Part shown: positions 16,126 through 24,822 of the stretch, in pieces
Position numbering within the stretch: position 1 is the stretch's first letter
Layout: every line of letters starts with the position of its first letter
Assembly (NCBI GenBank): GCA_937951895.1
Contig: CALFER010000038.1
Span: 1-64,000 of the forward strand
Direction: 5' to 3'
Length of the DNA stretch: 64,000 bases
Source: an uncultured bacterium
Lineage (GTDB): Bacteria; CSSED10-310; CALFER01
The notes under the pieces: generated by a model
What the model was told of the DNA's origin: nothing
Seen by the model: the letters and a program-made list of their open reading frames with translations, nothing else
Databases searched by the model: none
Program-made: the position numbers and the translations under genes

Positions 16126-16611
16126 TCAGCTCAGCACCTTGACGTAAATCAACTTGCCGTCCCCCGGCCCGTAGAAGTCCTCGAGATGCGCTTCCTGACG
16201 GTAACCGCACCTCAGATAAAATCCCTGCGTCGACCGGTACTGCTCCTTCGAAGAAGTCTCGATGTATATCCTTCTTCCGCCCGCCGCATATATGTCCTTT
16301 TCGGATTCCAGCAGCAGTCGCTTGCCCAGCCCGGACCCGCGGCAACTCTCCATGACCGCGATCCAATACAAATCATAGCTGTGAACCGTGCAGGGCGTCA
16401 GCCCGAAGCAGGTGTATCCGAGCGTTTCACCGTTCTGCTCGGCAAAAATGAACCGATAGCCGCTGGCATCGCCTTTCGCCAGAAACTCATCGACCAACTC
16501 CACCGCCACATCGATCTCATGATCGAAAAAATAACCCGACGATTTCACGATCCGCCGGACATTGTCCGCATCCTGCTTCCGCACCTCACGCCTGAATGAA
16601 TAATCTCCCAC
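16126..16611 (-). CDS. GNAT-family N-acetyltransferase
   Basis: A 161-residue cytosolic acetyltransferase. The acetyl-CoA pyrophosphate loop is seen as CRGSGLGKRLL (about 94-104), preceded by the beta4 strand LYWIAVMES; the later IYIETSS and GFYLRCGY segments match motif B of the family. It is the last gene of the kamA operon, nine bases after the second ATP-grasp gene. By analogy with the known kamA(ablA)/ablB pair, where AblB acetylates beta-lysine to the osmolyte N-epsilon-acetyl-beta-lysine, this enzyme may acetylate beta-lysine or a beta-lysine peptide. That is inference from context. Confidence 0.87.
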   Translation of the reverse strand: MGDYSFRREVRKQDADNVRRIVKSSGYFFDHEIDVAVELVDEFLAKGDASGYRFIFAEQNGETLGYTCFGLTPCTVHSYDLYWIAVMESCRGSGLGKRLLLESEKDIYAAGGRRIYIETSSKEQYRSTQGFYLRCGYRQEAHLEDFYGPGDGKLIYVKVLS

Positions 16612-16621
16612 GCCTGACCTC

Positions 16622-17632
16622 CTAAACGTTCAGATCGGAAACGATCCGGCGGATCGCCTCCGTATAAGAAATCCCCGCACGCTGCAGCGCCGCGGCGAAT
16701 CCCGCATCCTTCGACAGGCAGGGATTGGCGTTGATTTCCAGAATCCAGGGCTTGCCGTCGGAATCGATCCTGAAGTCCACCCGGGCATACCCCTTGAGAT
16801 GGAACAGATCCCAGCACGCGCGGGACAGATCCGCCAACTCCTCCAGAAGCCTCCCGTCCGTTTCCGCAAACGCATACTTTCGCACCGTGTTGTGATACTC
16901 GAAGGACGATTCGTCCCATTTCGCCTGATACCCGACCATCTTCGGCTTGCCGTCGTCATACCCCACAAAATCGATCTCGGCGGGCGGCAAAACCTCCGGC
17001 ACACCACCTGTCGTCAGCATGCCGATATTGAATTCGCGGCCGTCGATAAACCGTTCGGCAAAGCAGAGTCCTCCGAGTCGATCCCGGCGCGAAGCCATGT
17101 CCTGCCGGATCGAGGCGATGTCGCCCGTCACGATCGATGTATCGTCGAGGCCCACCGAGGCATGCTCCCAGACGGACTTGATGATGTAGCGACCCGGTTC
17201 CACATGACGCGCCGCGATCCCCTCCGCTTCGATCCAGTCCGGCGTCGGCAATCCGGCGAGAGCAAGGATCCGTTTGCCGGTCAGTTTGTTGGAGGTGTTG
17301 AAGATCGCATCGAGCGGGCCGCCGGTGTACGGGATGCGCATCGCCGTCAGCAGCGCCGGACCCACATGGATGAGGCAGCCCCTGGCATCGAGGCTTTCCA
17401 CGAGATTCACCGCGAAGAGCGGGGCCTTGTCCCGGAGCGCGGACACAGCGGCGGTCAGATCCAGCCCCAGGCCGATCCGAACGGTTCGGAACCCGAGTTC
17501 CCCGAGCGCGCACTCGATCGCTTCGGCCTGGTCCAGAACATCGCGTTCATCCGGAGACGACGCATCGGAGACGGCGTTATGCAGAATGACAACGGTGCGG
17601 GACGAAGCGCGCGAATCCGGGTGCGGAATCAT
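16622..17632 (-). CDS. D-Ala-D-Ala ligase-like ATP-grasp enzyme (second of pair)
   Basis: A 336-residue ATP-grasp ligase. An N-terminal Rossmann-like part (TVVILHNAVSD; VNLVESLDARG) is followed by the ATP-grasp fold: YTGGPLDAIFNTSNKL, the ATP-binding lysine region GRYIIKSVWEHASVG, and the Mg-binding end KPWILEINANPCLS with Glu and Asn ligands. Such enzymes join a carboxylate to an amine through an acyl phosphate. The start is set at the ATG overlapping the upstream ATP-grasp stop by four bases. Both ATP-grasp proteins are exactly 336 residues long, which suggests they arose by duplication, though they have diverged a lot. The substrate is probably an amino acid or dipeptide supplied by the operon, not the D-Ala-D-Ala of the cell wall. 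Confidence 0.88.
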   Translation of the reverse strand: MIPHPDSRASSRTVVILHNAVSDASSPDERDVLDQAEAIECALGELGFRTVRIGLGLDLTAAVSALRDKAPLFAVNLVESLDARGCLIHVGPALLTAMRIPYTGGPLDAIFNTSNKLTGKRILALAGLPTPDWIEAEGIAARHVEPGRYIIKSVWEHASVGLDDTSIVTGDIASIRQDMASRRDRLGGLCFAERFIDGREFNIGMLTTGGVPEVLPPAEIDFVGYDDGKPKMVGYQAKWDESSFEYHNTVRKYAFAETDGRLLEELADLSRACWDLFHLKGYARVDFRIDSDGKPWILEINANPCLSKDAGFAAALQRAGISYTEAIRRIVSDLNV

Positions 17633-18639
17633 GGCGCGGAAGTCCCGGGAGGCGCGGTTGAGGGGGTTCGGGTGCGCGCGATCGCCGAGTCCAGGATCGA
17701 GGCGATCAGCGACTGGTAGGTGATCCCGCGGAGGCCGCAGAGGATCGGCAGATCGGAAATTTCGGGGTTCAGGCCGGCCAGCGGATTGACCTCGATGAAG
17801 CTGGGCGTGCCGTGCCGATCCACACGCATGTCGACACGTCCGCCGTCGCGGCAACCCAGACCGATCCAGGCACGGAGAGCGGTTTCGGCCGTCCGCCGGG
17901 CCACGTCGTCGTCGGCCAGTCGATAGGTGACCCGATCGCGCCAGCTTTCCTTGTTTTCATACGAGTAGACGTCCTTCTCGGCTTTCTCGAGCAGGATGAC
18001 TTCCATGACCCCGAGCGCGCGGGCGGCATCACCCGTGCCCACGATCCCGACGGTGAACTCGCGGCCGGGAAGGAACTCCTCAACTAAAACAGGCTGACGG
18101 AATTCATGGAGCAGGTCATGGCACACCGACCGGAGTTCATCCGCGGACGTGATTTTGCTTCTGCCCGAAACGCCCTTGCTGGTGCCCTCGGCGACCGGCT
18201 TCGCGAAAAGAGGGAACGCCAGGTTGACGCCGTCCAGGTCAGAGAGGCTTTCGACGACGTGAAAGGCGGGAGTCGCGACACCGAGATCCCGGATGAGACG
18301 CTTGGCCATGGCTTTGTGCAGGGCGACGCCCAGAACGATCGGATCCGAAAAGACATAGGGAATCCGATAGGCGTCCAGGAGGGCCGGGACCTGGGATTCG
18401 CGGGCCAGTCCATACAGACCTTCGGCGATGTTGAACACCAGATCCCAGCGGTCGCCGCGCGCGAGCCGCTCGGTGAGCGACCAGATGTTGCCGATCCGGT
18501 CCGTCGAGTGACCCGCTGCACGAATCGCGGCATCAAGCGCATCGATCGTGTCGCGCCGGTCGAACTCGGCGGTTTCCTCGTCGGAAAATCCCATGGCGAG
18601 ATATTCGTCCCGAAGGTCGTAAGTCAGGCCGATCTTCAT
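17629..18639 (-). CDS. D-Ala-D-Ala ligase-like ATP-grasp enzyme (first of pair)
   Basis: A 336-residue ATP-grasp ligase starting MKIGLTYDLRDEY. Family marks include WDLVFNIAEGLYG, ALLDAYRIPYVFSDP (matching the G-x-P-x-x-x-S loop of Ddl-type enzymes), FPLFAKPVAEGTSKGVS (ATP-binding Lys), QPVLVEEFLPGREFTVGI and the metal site FIEVNPLAGLNP. It lies 20 bases after kamA and overlaps the next ATP-grasp gene by ATGA, so the products are made together. It is more Ddl-like than its partner, but a second ligase and an aminomutase in the same operon point to a dedicated small-molecule or peptide pathway. The last 20 residues are Thr/Pro-rich and probably disordered. Confidence 0.88.
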   Translation of the reverse strand: MKIGLTYDLRDEYLAMGFSDEETAEFDRRDTIDALDAAIRAAGHSTDRIGNIWSLTERLARGDRWDLVFNIAEGLYGLARESQVPALLDAYRIPYVFSDPIVLGVALHKAMAKRLIRDLGVATPAFHVVESLSDLDGVNLAFPLFAKPVAEGTSKGVSGRSKITSADELRSVCHDLLHEFRQPVLVEEFLPGREFTVGIVGTGDAARALGVMEVILLEKAEKDVYSYENKESWRDRVTYRLADDDVARRTAETALRAWIGLGCRDGGRVDMRVDRHGTPSFIEVNPLAGLNPEISDLPILCGLRGITYQSLIASILDSAIARTRTPSTAPPGTSAP

Positions 18640-18659
18640 GTTGAAAAACCCTCTGGCGG

Positions 18660-19997
18660 TTACTGAATGTGAGCGGGATCGCAGTCGGGATAGCGATAGT
18701 ACCGATCCTGATAATTCTTCATCACCAGTTCGGTGCCGTCGTAACCCTGCACGTAATCGGGCAGAATCGGGATTTTACCGCCGCCTCCGGGAGCGTCGAT
18801 GACGTAACTCGGAACGGCATATCCCGACGTGTGGCCGCGCAGACCGCGGATGATCTCGAGACCTTTTCGGACCGGGGTCCGGAAATGGCTCGAGCCGATG
18901 ATCGGGTCGCACTGATACAAATAGTAAGGCCGCACACGGATGCGCAGAAGCCCCTGCATCAGGCGTTTCATCGTGTCCACATCGTCGTTGACACCGGCCA
19001 GCAGCACCGTCTGGCTGCCGAGCGGGATGCCGGCGTCTGCGAGGCGATTGCATGCCTGAGAGGTTTCGGGTGTCAGTTCATCGGGGTGCGTGAAATGAAC
19101 GCTCATGTAGAGCGGGTGATATTTCTTGAGCATCCGGACAAGTTTTGACGTGACCCGCTGCGGCAAAACAGCAGGCACCTTCGTCCCGATCCGGATCATC
19201 TCGACATGCGGAATCCTTCTGAGATTCGACAGGAGGTATTCCAGGCGGTCGTCGCTGAGAGTCATGGGGTCGCCGCCGGAGAGCACCACGTCCCGGATGA
19301 CCGGCGTCTGCGCGATGTAATCGATCGCCTGATCCCATTGCCGCGGGTTGAATTCGTACCCCGCGTCACGGTTCATGATGCGCGAACGGGTGCAATAGCG
19401 GCAGTATGCGGAACAGAACTGGGTGGTCAGGAAGAGCACGCGATCGGGATAACGATGCACCAGCCCCGGAACCGGGCTCATGTTGTCCTCGCCCAGCGGG
19501 TCGCCCGACTCCTCCGGCGCATGAACGGTTTCTGTCATGACCGGAACCATCGTTTTCCGAAGCGCCTGGGAGGGGTCGTTGGGGTCGATCAGCGAGGCAT
19601 AGTACGGCGTGATGGAAAACGGCAAACCGTTCCCGTTGCACGTCAGCGCGTCGGTCTCGTCGGTCGTCAGCGCAATCATCCGCGACAGGGTTTCGACATC
19701 CATGATCCGGTTGCGGATCTGCCACTGCCAGTCGTTCCATTCCGCGGTCGACGCGGACGGAAAGAACCGGCGCCGGAACATGTACCGGTGGAGATGGATG
19801 ATTTTCTTGACCTGTGTGTCGTTCTGTTTGACGTCTTCCGGAGGAGATTTGTCCGAATCGGGCGATTCGACGGCGAGCGCCAATCCCCTCGTGAGCGTCA
19901 GGGATGAAGATCCGCTTCGCTTACCAGGAGGTTCCTCGTCGTCTTTCCCGATTTCTGCATACGCAAACCGCAGTGAATCCGTTTGAGCCTGGTTCAT
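18660..19997 (-). CDS. kamA: Lysine 2,3-aminomutase (radical SAM, PLP)
   Basis: A 445-residue enzyme converting L-alpha-lysine to beta-lysine. The radical-SAM cluster motif CSAYCRYC has Cys195, Cys199 and Cys202. The PLP lysine is Lys408 in PGGGGK. Asp364 (YQCDPI) and Asp401 (VIDAP) sit 37 residues apart with Lys408 seven further on, the same spacing as Asp293, Asp330 and Lys337 of the clostridial enzyme, where the two Asp bind the lysine side-chain amine. This supports true lysine specificity and not a glutamate mutase or the translation-factor enzyme EpmB. An extra N-terminal tail of about 60 residues is low in complexity. It heads a four-gene operon with two ATP-grasp ligases and a GNAT. 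It has no strong ribosome-binding site. Confidence 0.93.
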   Translation of the reverse strand: MNQAQTDSLRFAYAEIGKDDEEPPGKRSGSSSLTLTRGLALAVESPDSDKSPPEDVKQNDTQVKKIIHLHRYMFRRRFFPSASTAEWNDWQWQIRNRIMDVETLSRMIALTTDETDALTCNGNGLPFSITPYYASLIDPNDPSQALRKTMVPVMTETVHAPEESGDPLGEDNMSPVPGLVHRYPDRVLFLTTQFCSAYCRYCTRSRIMNRDAGYEFNPRQWDQAIDYIAQTPVIRDVVLSGGDPMTLSDDRLEYLLSNLRRIPHVEMIRIGTKVPAVLPQRVTSKLVRMLKKYHPLYMSVHFTHPDELTPETSQACNRLADAGIPLGSQTVLLAGVNDDVDTMKRLMQGLLRIRVRPYYLYQCDPIIGSSHFRTPVRKGLEIIRGLRGHTSGYAVPSYVIDAPGGGGKIPILPDYVQGYDGTELVMKNYQDRYYRYPDCDPAHIQ

Positions 19998-20313
19998 GGC
20001 AATAGTTACCCGTTATCCTGTTGTTGGGACTGTTGAGGATTTGAAGGACGGGACCGATGGATGGAACAACCCGGAGGTTCTTCTCCGAGATTATTAAGTG
20101 ATGCCGTATCGCCCCTCTCCATGCCGATCCTTCCTTCCTGACTGGAACTTCATACCTTAATTTATGCTCGTATGACTGAATGTCAAGGGATTATTTTTTT
20201 GTGTCGCGACGATCCCTGGCACACCCTGTGGCGGTGACGGTCAGACGACATACAACTGTTTGATGAAATCTCGGAATACCAGCGACACCCGATCCGTCAC
20301 GACGCCGATCGAA
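19998..20313. other. Gene-free region: kamA leader and promoter
   Basis: A 316-bp gap between pcnB (ending at 20314) and kamA. It holds the kamA promoter and an untranslated leader of about 155 nt. On the minus strand the leader can form CGGAG-AAGAAC-CTCCG (about 20071-20087). It does not match the lysine riboswitch pattern I know. I see nothing coding in it. Confidence 0.6.
20159..20186 (-). promoter_or_regulatory. Sigma70-type promoter of the kamA operon
   Basis: Reading the minus strand: TTGACA (20186-20181, perfect), 16 bp, TAAATT (20164-20159; four of six). Transcription would start near 20152, giving a leader of about 155 nt before kamA. Confidence 0.6.
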
Positions 20314-21555
20314 TCAAGTAAGATGTCCCTCGATTGATAAAAGGGAGGCAAGAACACGACGCAGATCCTGCTTCAGATCGGAATGCAGAACCCGGTCCAG
20401 CCAGCGCTCACGATCCCCCTGCCATGCCTCGGGATCACACCGCATCCGCAGCGACGCCAGCATCAGCGCTTCCGGGAAAAAATCCCTCCGGATGAACGCC
20501 ATCGGACGGAACCGTCTGGAGCGATGATTCCGAAACCATCTCTGGGCGATGCAGATCTGGATCATGCGATCGAAAACCGCTCGCGGGACGTTGTAAACCC
20601 GAGCGAAACCCTTCAGACTTCTCTCGACGTTCTCGCGAAGATCCTGTCCCGGCTTCAGACTTTCACTCTCTTTGTCAATAAGAGGAAAGAACAATGCAGC
20701 CAGAAGGACCGGAACCGTGGTGAGCGGATGGTGCAGGGCGTTCCGATCCAGCTCGCGTAAAAATCGCAGAGCCAGAGGCGCTTCCGTATCGAGTTCGTGT
20801 TTATACTGATGCAGGCAGGGCAGCATGATCTCCATCAATCCCGATCGATACAGCAGATGCATCGAATCAGCCGCTGCGCCGTGTTTGAGCAGATGCAGGA
20901 TTTCCTCGAACAACCTCGGCGGTGCGCATTTGATGATCTGATCGCGATAGGTCTGTATGGCGTTCCAACTGTCCGGAGCAACCTCAAACTTGATCCGGCC
21001 CGCCACTCTCACCGCTCGAATCATCCGTACCGGATCCTCCTGGAAACGGATTTCCGGATCGCCGATTGTTCGGACGATCCGAGCATTGAGGTCATCCAGA
21101 CCGCCGACGTAGTCGATCACTGAAAAATCCGCGATGTTGTAAAACAGGCCGTTGATCGTGAAATCACGGCGGTGCGCATCCTGTTCAGGCGTCCCGAAAG
21201 TATTCTCGTGCCGAACCATCAGATCGCGGGATTCAGTCCCGCCAATGCGCTCGGGGTTCCGCCGGAACGTCGATACCTCGATCGCCTTGCTCCCGTACCG
21301 CACATGCACCAACCGGAATCGCCGCCCGATCAGCAGTGAATTCCGGAACAACCGCTTGACCTTGTTCGGTCGCGCATCCGTCACGATATCGAAATCCTTG
21401 GGCTGTCGCCCGATCATCAGGTCACGAACGCTTCCGCCGACGAGGTACGCGAGATAATGATTGCGGTGCAATCGGTAGAGAACCTTCAGAGCATCGGGAT
21501 CGATGTTGTTTCGCGATATGATGTGCTGGCTTCTCGACAGGAGACAAACCGACAT
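20314..21555 (-). CDS. pcnB: Poly(A) polymerase / CCA-adding nucleotidyltransferase family
   Basis: A 413-residue class II nucleotidyltransferase. The N-terminal head shows AYLVGGSVRDLMIG followed by PKDFDIVTDA, whose two Asp bind the catalytic metal, then RRDFTINGLFYN and the RNA-binding segment FQEDPVRMIRAVRVAGRI. The N-terminal segment HIISRNNIDPDALKVLYRL and the FRLVHVRYG stretch are typical of PcnB and less so of CCA enzymes, so I favour poly(A) polymerase, which tags RNA 3' ends for decay. The C-terminal third is basic (SRRFRPMAFIRRDFFPEALM), as in PcnB. It is the last gene of the long minus-strand block, six bases after the Rsm22-like gene. Confidence 0.87.
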   Translation of the reverse strand: MSVCLLSRSQHIISRNNIDPDALKVLYRLHRNHYLAYLVGGSVRDLMIGRQPKDFDIVTDARPNKVKRLFRNSLLIGRRFRLVHVRYGSKAIEVSTFRRNPERIGGTESRDLMVRHENTFGTPEQDAHRRDFTINGLFYNIADFSVIDYVGGLDDLNARIVRTIGDPEIRFQEDPVRMIRAVRVAGRIKFEVAPDSWNAIQTYRDQIIKCAPPRLFEEILHLLKHGAAADSMHLLYRSGLMEIMLPCLHQYKHELDTEAPLALRFLRELDRNALHHPLTTVPVLLAALFFPLIDKESESLKPGQDLRENVERSLKGFARVYNVPRAVFDRMIQICIAQRWFRNHRSRRFRPMAFIRRDFFPEALMLASLRMRCDPEAWQGDRERWLDRVLHSDLKQDLRRVLASLLSIEGHLT

Positions 21556-21561
21556 GCTGTG

Positions 21562-22740
21562 TTACTGACCTTCCATGGTGTGCGAGATACGGAAAAAAGA
21601 ACTCGTGGGGGTTAACTCGATTCTGGCATCACGGCCGATGTCTGCTTCGAAACCGACCCGGTCATAGCGCTGAACTCGAAGCAGATCCCTGTTACTGGCG
21701 CTCACATGCTTTTTTTCCAGCTTTACGAGAACTTTTCGTTCCCGACCGCATAAGTATACCTCATACTTGCCCTTCGATGCCAGTAAATCCGATACAACAA
21801 TGTACCCTCTCCCCGGAGACGCCGCGTCAGCTCCCGAAAGCTCCCCGGCAGGTGAGCGGCGAAGGAGACAATACGTGAAATTCAGAAACTGCTTGTCGAA
21901 GCCGGCTCTGCGATCGAGATCCCCGATGAGGACCGGCCTCGACCAGCTCAACCGGTGATGGCACCAGTCACCGTCACGTTTCATGGCCGGGCACGCGTAA
22001 CTTCCCGGACATGGCCCCTCCACCCGCCAGTTTCTCGATACGAGTTCATCGCGGACAGCCAGCACTTTTCGGGCCGCCCCGGGAGTGGCCGGCTCGATCA
22101 TCAGGAACAATCCACCCTCCACCACCACCGATTCGGCCAGTCGTATGACCTTTCGAAGCGCTCCCCCCGCTGAGATCTCGGTCAGCATGTTCCCCATCCC
22201 GAGAAGGTCCACCGGGGCCGAAACAGGATGCCGATAATCCATCAGATCGACCGCCAATTGCCTCGTTCGACCCCGAATATCCAATGATTCACGCCAGGAT
22301 CGGATCAGGCAGCCCGCGAGATCCGCGAAACCGCGGCTTCGATCGACACAGACGCAGTCCATCGCCGGGGCGACCGCCCCACTGAGACTCAGAAATGTCA
22401 GGACTCCGAGAGGAATCGTGCCCGGCCCTGTTCCCAGATCAAGCATCGAGCGGAGGCGCAGAGGATCGACGGCGTGCGCGAGCAGAACATGCACGACCTT
22501 GGGGAGATTCGCGAGCAGATAATAGACCGAATAGGCCTTGCGAAGTCTCGGATCCTGCCCGTACAGATCCAACACCCCATCACTCGAGTCTGTAAATCGC
22601 CGATTCAGTTCCCGCAACGCGATCCCCAGTTCCGCGATCACCTCGGAACGATCGAAATCGACACCGGAACTCCTCCGCATCCGCTCGATCCAGCCGGAAT
22701 CCCACTCAAACAGACATTCGCTCAATCCAGACCGGCTCAT
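21562..22740 (-). CDS. Rsm22-family (small ribosomal subunit) SAM-dependent methyltransferase-like protein
   Basis: A 392-residue protein of the Rsm22 family (PF09243). It shows a SAM-binding loop (SMLDLGTGPGTIPLG), a helical N-terminal region (YYLLANLPKVVHVLLAHAV), an acidic strand VVVEGGLFLMIEPATPGAARKVLAVRD and the Cys/His cluster C-P-G-S-Y-A-C-P...DWCHH, which binds metal in relatives, before FLNFTYCLLRR. A mitochondrial relative assists small-subunit assembly; the bacterial reaction is not well established. The C-terminal 100 residues include a small beta-barrel-like part. It sits between the glycosyltransferase and pcnB with short gaps, so it is probably cotranscribed. Confidence 0.85.
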   Translation of the reverse strand: MSRSGLSECLFEWDSGWIERMRRSSGVDFDRSEVIAELGIALRELNRRFTDSSDGVLDLYGQDPRLRKAYSVYYLLANLPKVVHVLLAHAVDPLRLRSMLDLGTGPGTIPLGVLTFLSLSGAVAPAMDCVCVDRSRGFADLAGCLIRSWRESLDIRGRTRQLAVDLMDYRHPVSAPVDLLGMGNMLTEISAGGALRKVIRLAESVVVEGGLFLMIEPATPGAARKVLAVRDELVSRNWRVEGPCPGSYACPAMKRDGDWCHHRLSWSRPVLIGDLDRRAGFDKQFLNFTYCLLRRSPAGELSGADAASPGRGYIVVSDLLASKGKYEVYLCGRERKVLVKLEKKHVSASNRDLLRVQRYDRVGFEADIGRDARIELTPTSSFFRISHTMEGQ

Positions 22741-22755
22741 CCGCTCACCCGACCA

Positions 22756-24822
22756 TCATGGCGTACTCAGAGCGGGAACCGCGCAGTATCGCAGGTTCCA
22801 CCGCCGACCTGCCGACGTATCCTTCCAGACTATATCCGGGAACCGGTCGCGGATCAGACGATCGAGAGATTCGATCTGGTGTTCATCCTTCAGATCCGTA
22901 AAAAGCGCGAACGGAGGTTGAATCTCGGACAGTCTGCGCTCAACCCGCTCGTCGAACGGTTTGTAGTAATCGAGCCTGGGCCGATATCCGAAGATTGCGA
23001 GCACCATGTCGACGCACTCCATGTACGTGTCCTGCCGCTGCACCATCACCACACGATACTCCTTCGGCAACTTCCGGATCTCCTGCAGAATTTCACTCGT
23101 CGTCCCATCTCCGTAACCATGATGCAGCGTATAGATGCCATACCTCAAGGACACGACATTCCAGATCATCGCGCCGGCGAGAAGCACACCGGTCATCACA
23201 CCGACCATCCGACGATCCGTGCGCCTCGCCTCTCCCGCCAGAGCGTCCCCCAGCAACGCCAATGCGTAGACAGCGAGCGCGGCGGTGAACGGAGACAGCA
23301 GCATCAGGCGGGTGAGGGGCGGCCGGTCATACTGCGAGATGGCGCCGGTGATGAACGATGCGATCAGATACGTACCGAGCAGGAAGCGCGCGACGCGGGT
23401 TCGGTGTGCATGGCGAATGGCCAGCCATAGTCCGGTTATCGCCAGTGACCCCGAGATCGGATCCATGACCGGATTGGTCTGGAAATGATGCGGAGCGATG
23501 AACCAGACCCCATGCGTGATGGCCAGAAACCATTGATACAGAATTCCGAAGAGCTGGCCGCCAGTAATGAACTGCCCGACCCGCATCCATAAATCTGACG
23601 AAGCCACCGGCTGTCCCCCGGTAATCGCTGTTTGCTGAACCATGTGTGCCATCACTTCATCGAAATGATACCAGACCGGGATCAATGTGATGCAAAAACC
23701 GAGAAGCATTACGGCGACCGCACACCATGCGCCGTTTCGAATCAGTGGTCGGGCATGGATGAGATAGGCGAAGAGGACAAGCAGAATGCTGATGCGCGCG
23801 GGATAGTATGTGTAAAAACCCAAACCGGCCACCACTCCGGTCACATAAAACCAGACCGGGCTCGATCTGCGAATCGCGACGAACACAAGACCCAGCGACC
23901 AGCAGATCGGAAGCAGAACCTGGATATTATTGTAGCCGAAATGCGCGAACCCAACCGGAAGCTTGGCAACCGCAACCAGAAGAATAGTCGCGAAAGCCGC
24001 GCGCCGATTCAACAACTCGTGGATCATGAGATACAAACCCGGCAAGGCACCCGCGAGTGACAACGCCGACGCAATCTTCCAGCCGAAACACGAAGATCCG
24101 AATAGTCGCATGAACAGCACCTGGAAAAACGACGACATCATCGGATGATACCCGAATACACCATGTTCGGACATCATGAATCGATGTGTTTCACCCCGGG
24201 TCAACTGATCCGCCAGATAAAAGAAATGCGATTCATCCGGCGTTCCCGCCCATCGCCAATGGCAGGTATCGTGCATAATGTATGCAAAACTCATTAAAAC
24301 AATCGCGCCAAGCAGAACAACCTCACGCCACGTCGTCGTCGCCCGGATCTTTCCGGTCATGGACGCGCGCACACCCAGCCAGACCGCACACCCCATCGAA
24401 ACAACCGCCCCCAGCAGAACAAGGCTCCAGGCATTCCCAATATATGGTTCCTTCAATTCACTCAGGAAAGCGATACATAAGCAGATAGAGACAACTATTG
24501 CGGCAACTGCCGTAATCGACATTTTTCCGGTTATCTCTGCCATGCGAGAGGGTTCATCCGCGATCGACATGGTGCCAAAACGAATTGCCGAGGCGAGCAG
24601 GAGAGCACCGATCAGGATCGTGAAGAGGCCGAACATTTCGCCGGTAAGGAACTGCGGGCTACCCAGCCGCATGAGCCACAGGAACGCATTATCCGTCAGC
24701 GCAAGCAGATGATTGGCTCGCCGCATCGCATCGTCGAGAAACCAGTAACCGGTCGCGATCAGGACGATCCCGGTCGTCAATCGTGTTATCGAGTATCTTC
24801 TGGGTCGTTCCCCGGGAATCAC
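22756..24822 (-). CDS. GT-C (ArnT/PMT-like) membrane glycosyltransferase
   Basis: A 688-residue integral membrane protein with about a dozen hydrophobic segments. The first large extracytoplasmic loop carries TPDESHFFYLADQLTRG, the acidic DE motif where GT-C enzymes bind polyprenyl-phosphate sugars. This is followed by GYHPMMSSFFQVLFMRLFG and YNNIQVLLPICWSLGL, the normal order for family 39/83. Unusually, four membrane segments (about 13-165) precede the catalytic loop. The soluble C-terminal 130 residues (QRQDTYMECVDM...) lie outside. It should transfer a sugar from a lipid carrier to a protein, lipid or glycan. It overlaps the upstream membrane gene by ATGA, which ties it to the operon of unknown function. 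Confidence 0.85.
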   Translation of the reverse strand: MIPGERPRRYSITRLTTGIVLIATGYWFLDDAMRRANHLLALTDNAFLWLMRLGSPQFLTGEMFGLFTILIGALLLASAIRFGTMSIADEPSRMAEITGKMSITAVAAIVVSICLCIAFLSELKEPYIGNAWSLVLLGAVVSMGCAVWLGVRASMTGKIRATTTWREVVLLGAIVLMSFAYIMHDTCHWRWAGTPDESHFFYLADQLTRGETHRFMMSEHGVFGYHPMMSSFFQVLFMRLFGSSCFGWKIASALSLAGALPGLYLMIHELLNRRAAFATILLVAVAKLPVGFAHFGYNNIQVLLPICWSLGLVFVAIRRSSPVWFYVTGVVAGLGFYTYYPARISILLVLFAYLIHARPLIRNGAWCAVAVMLLGFCITLIPVWYHFDEVMAHMVQQTAITGGQPVASSDLWMRVGQFITGGQLFGILYQWFLAITHGVWFIAPHHFQTNPVMDPISGSLAITGLWLAIRHAHRTRVARFLLGTYLIASFITGAISQYDRPPLTRLMLLSPFTAALAVYALALLGDALAGEARRTDRRMVGVMTGVLLAGAMIWNVVSLRYGIYTLHHGYGDGTTSEILQEIRKLPKEYRVVMVQRQDTYMECVDMVLAIFGYRPRLDYYKPFDERVERRLSEIQPPFALFTDLKDEHQIESLDRLIRDRFPDIVWKDTSAGRRWNLRYCAVPALSTP

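Noticed and set aside
19998..20152. Lysine riboswitch before kamA
   Set aside because: The leader has a GAGAGGGGC-like string but is too short and lacks the conserved later blocks. It would need a covariance model to reconsider.
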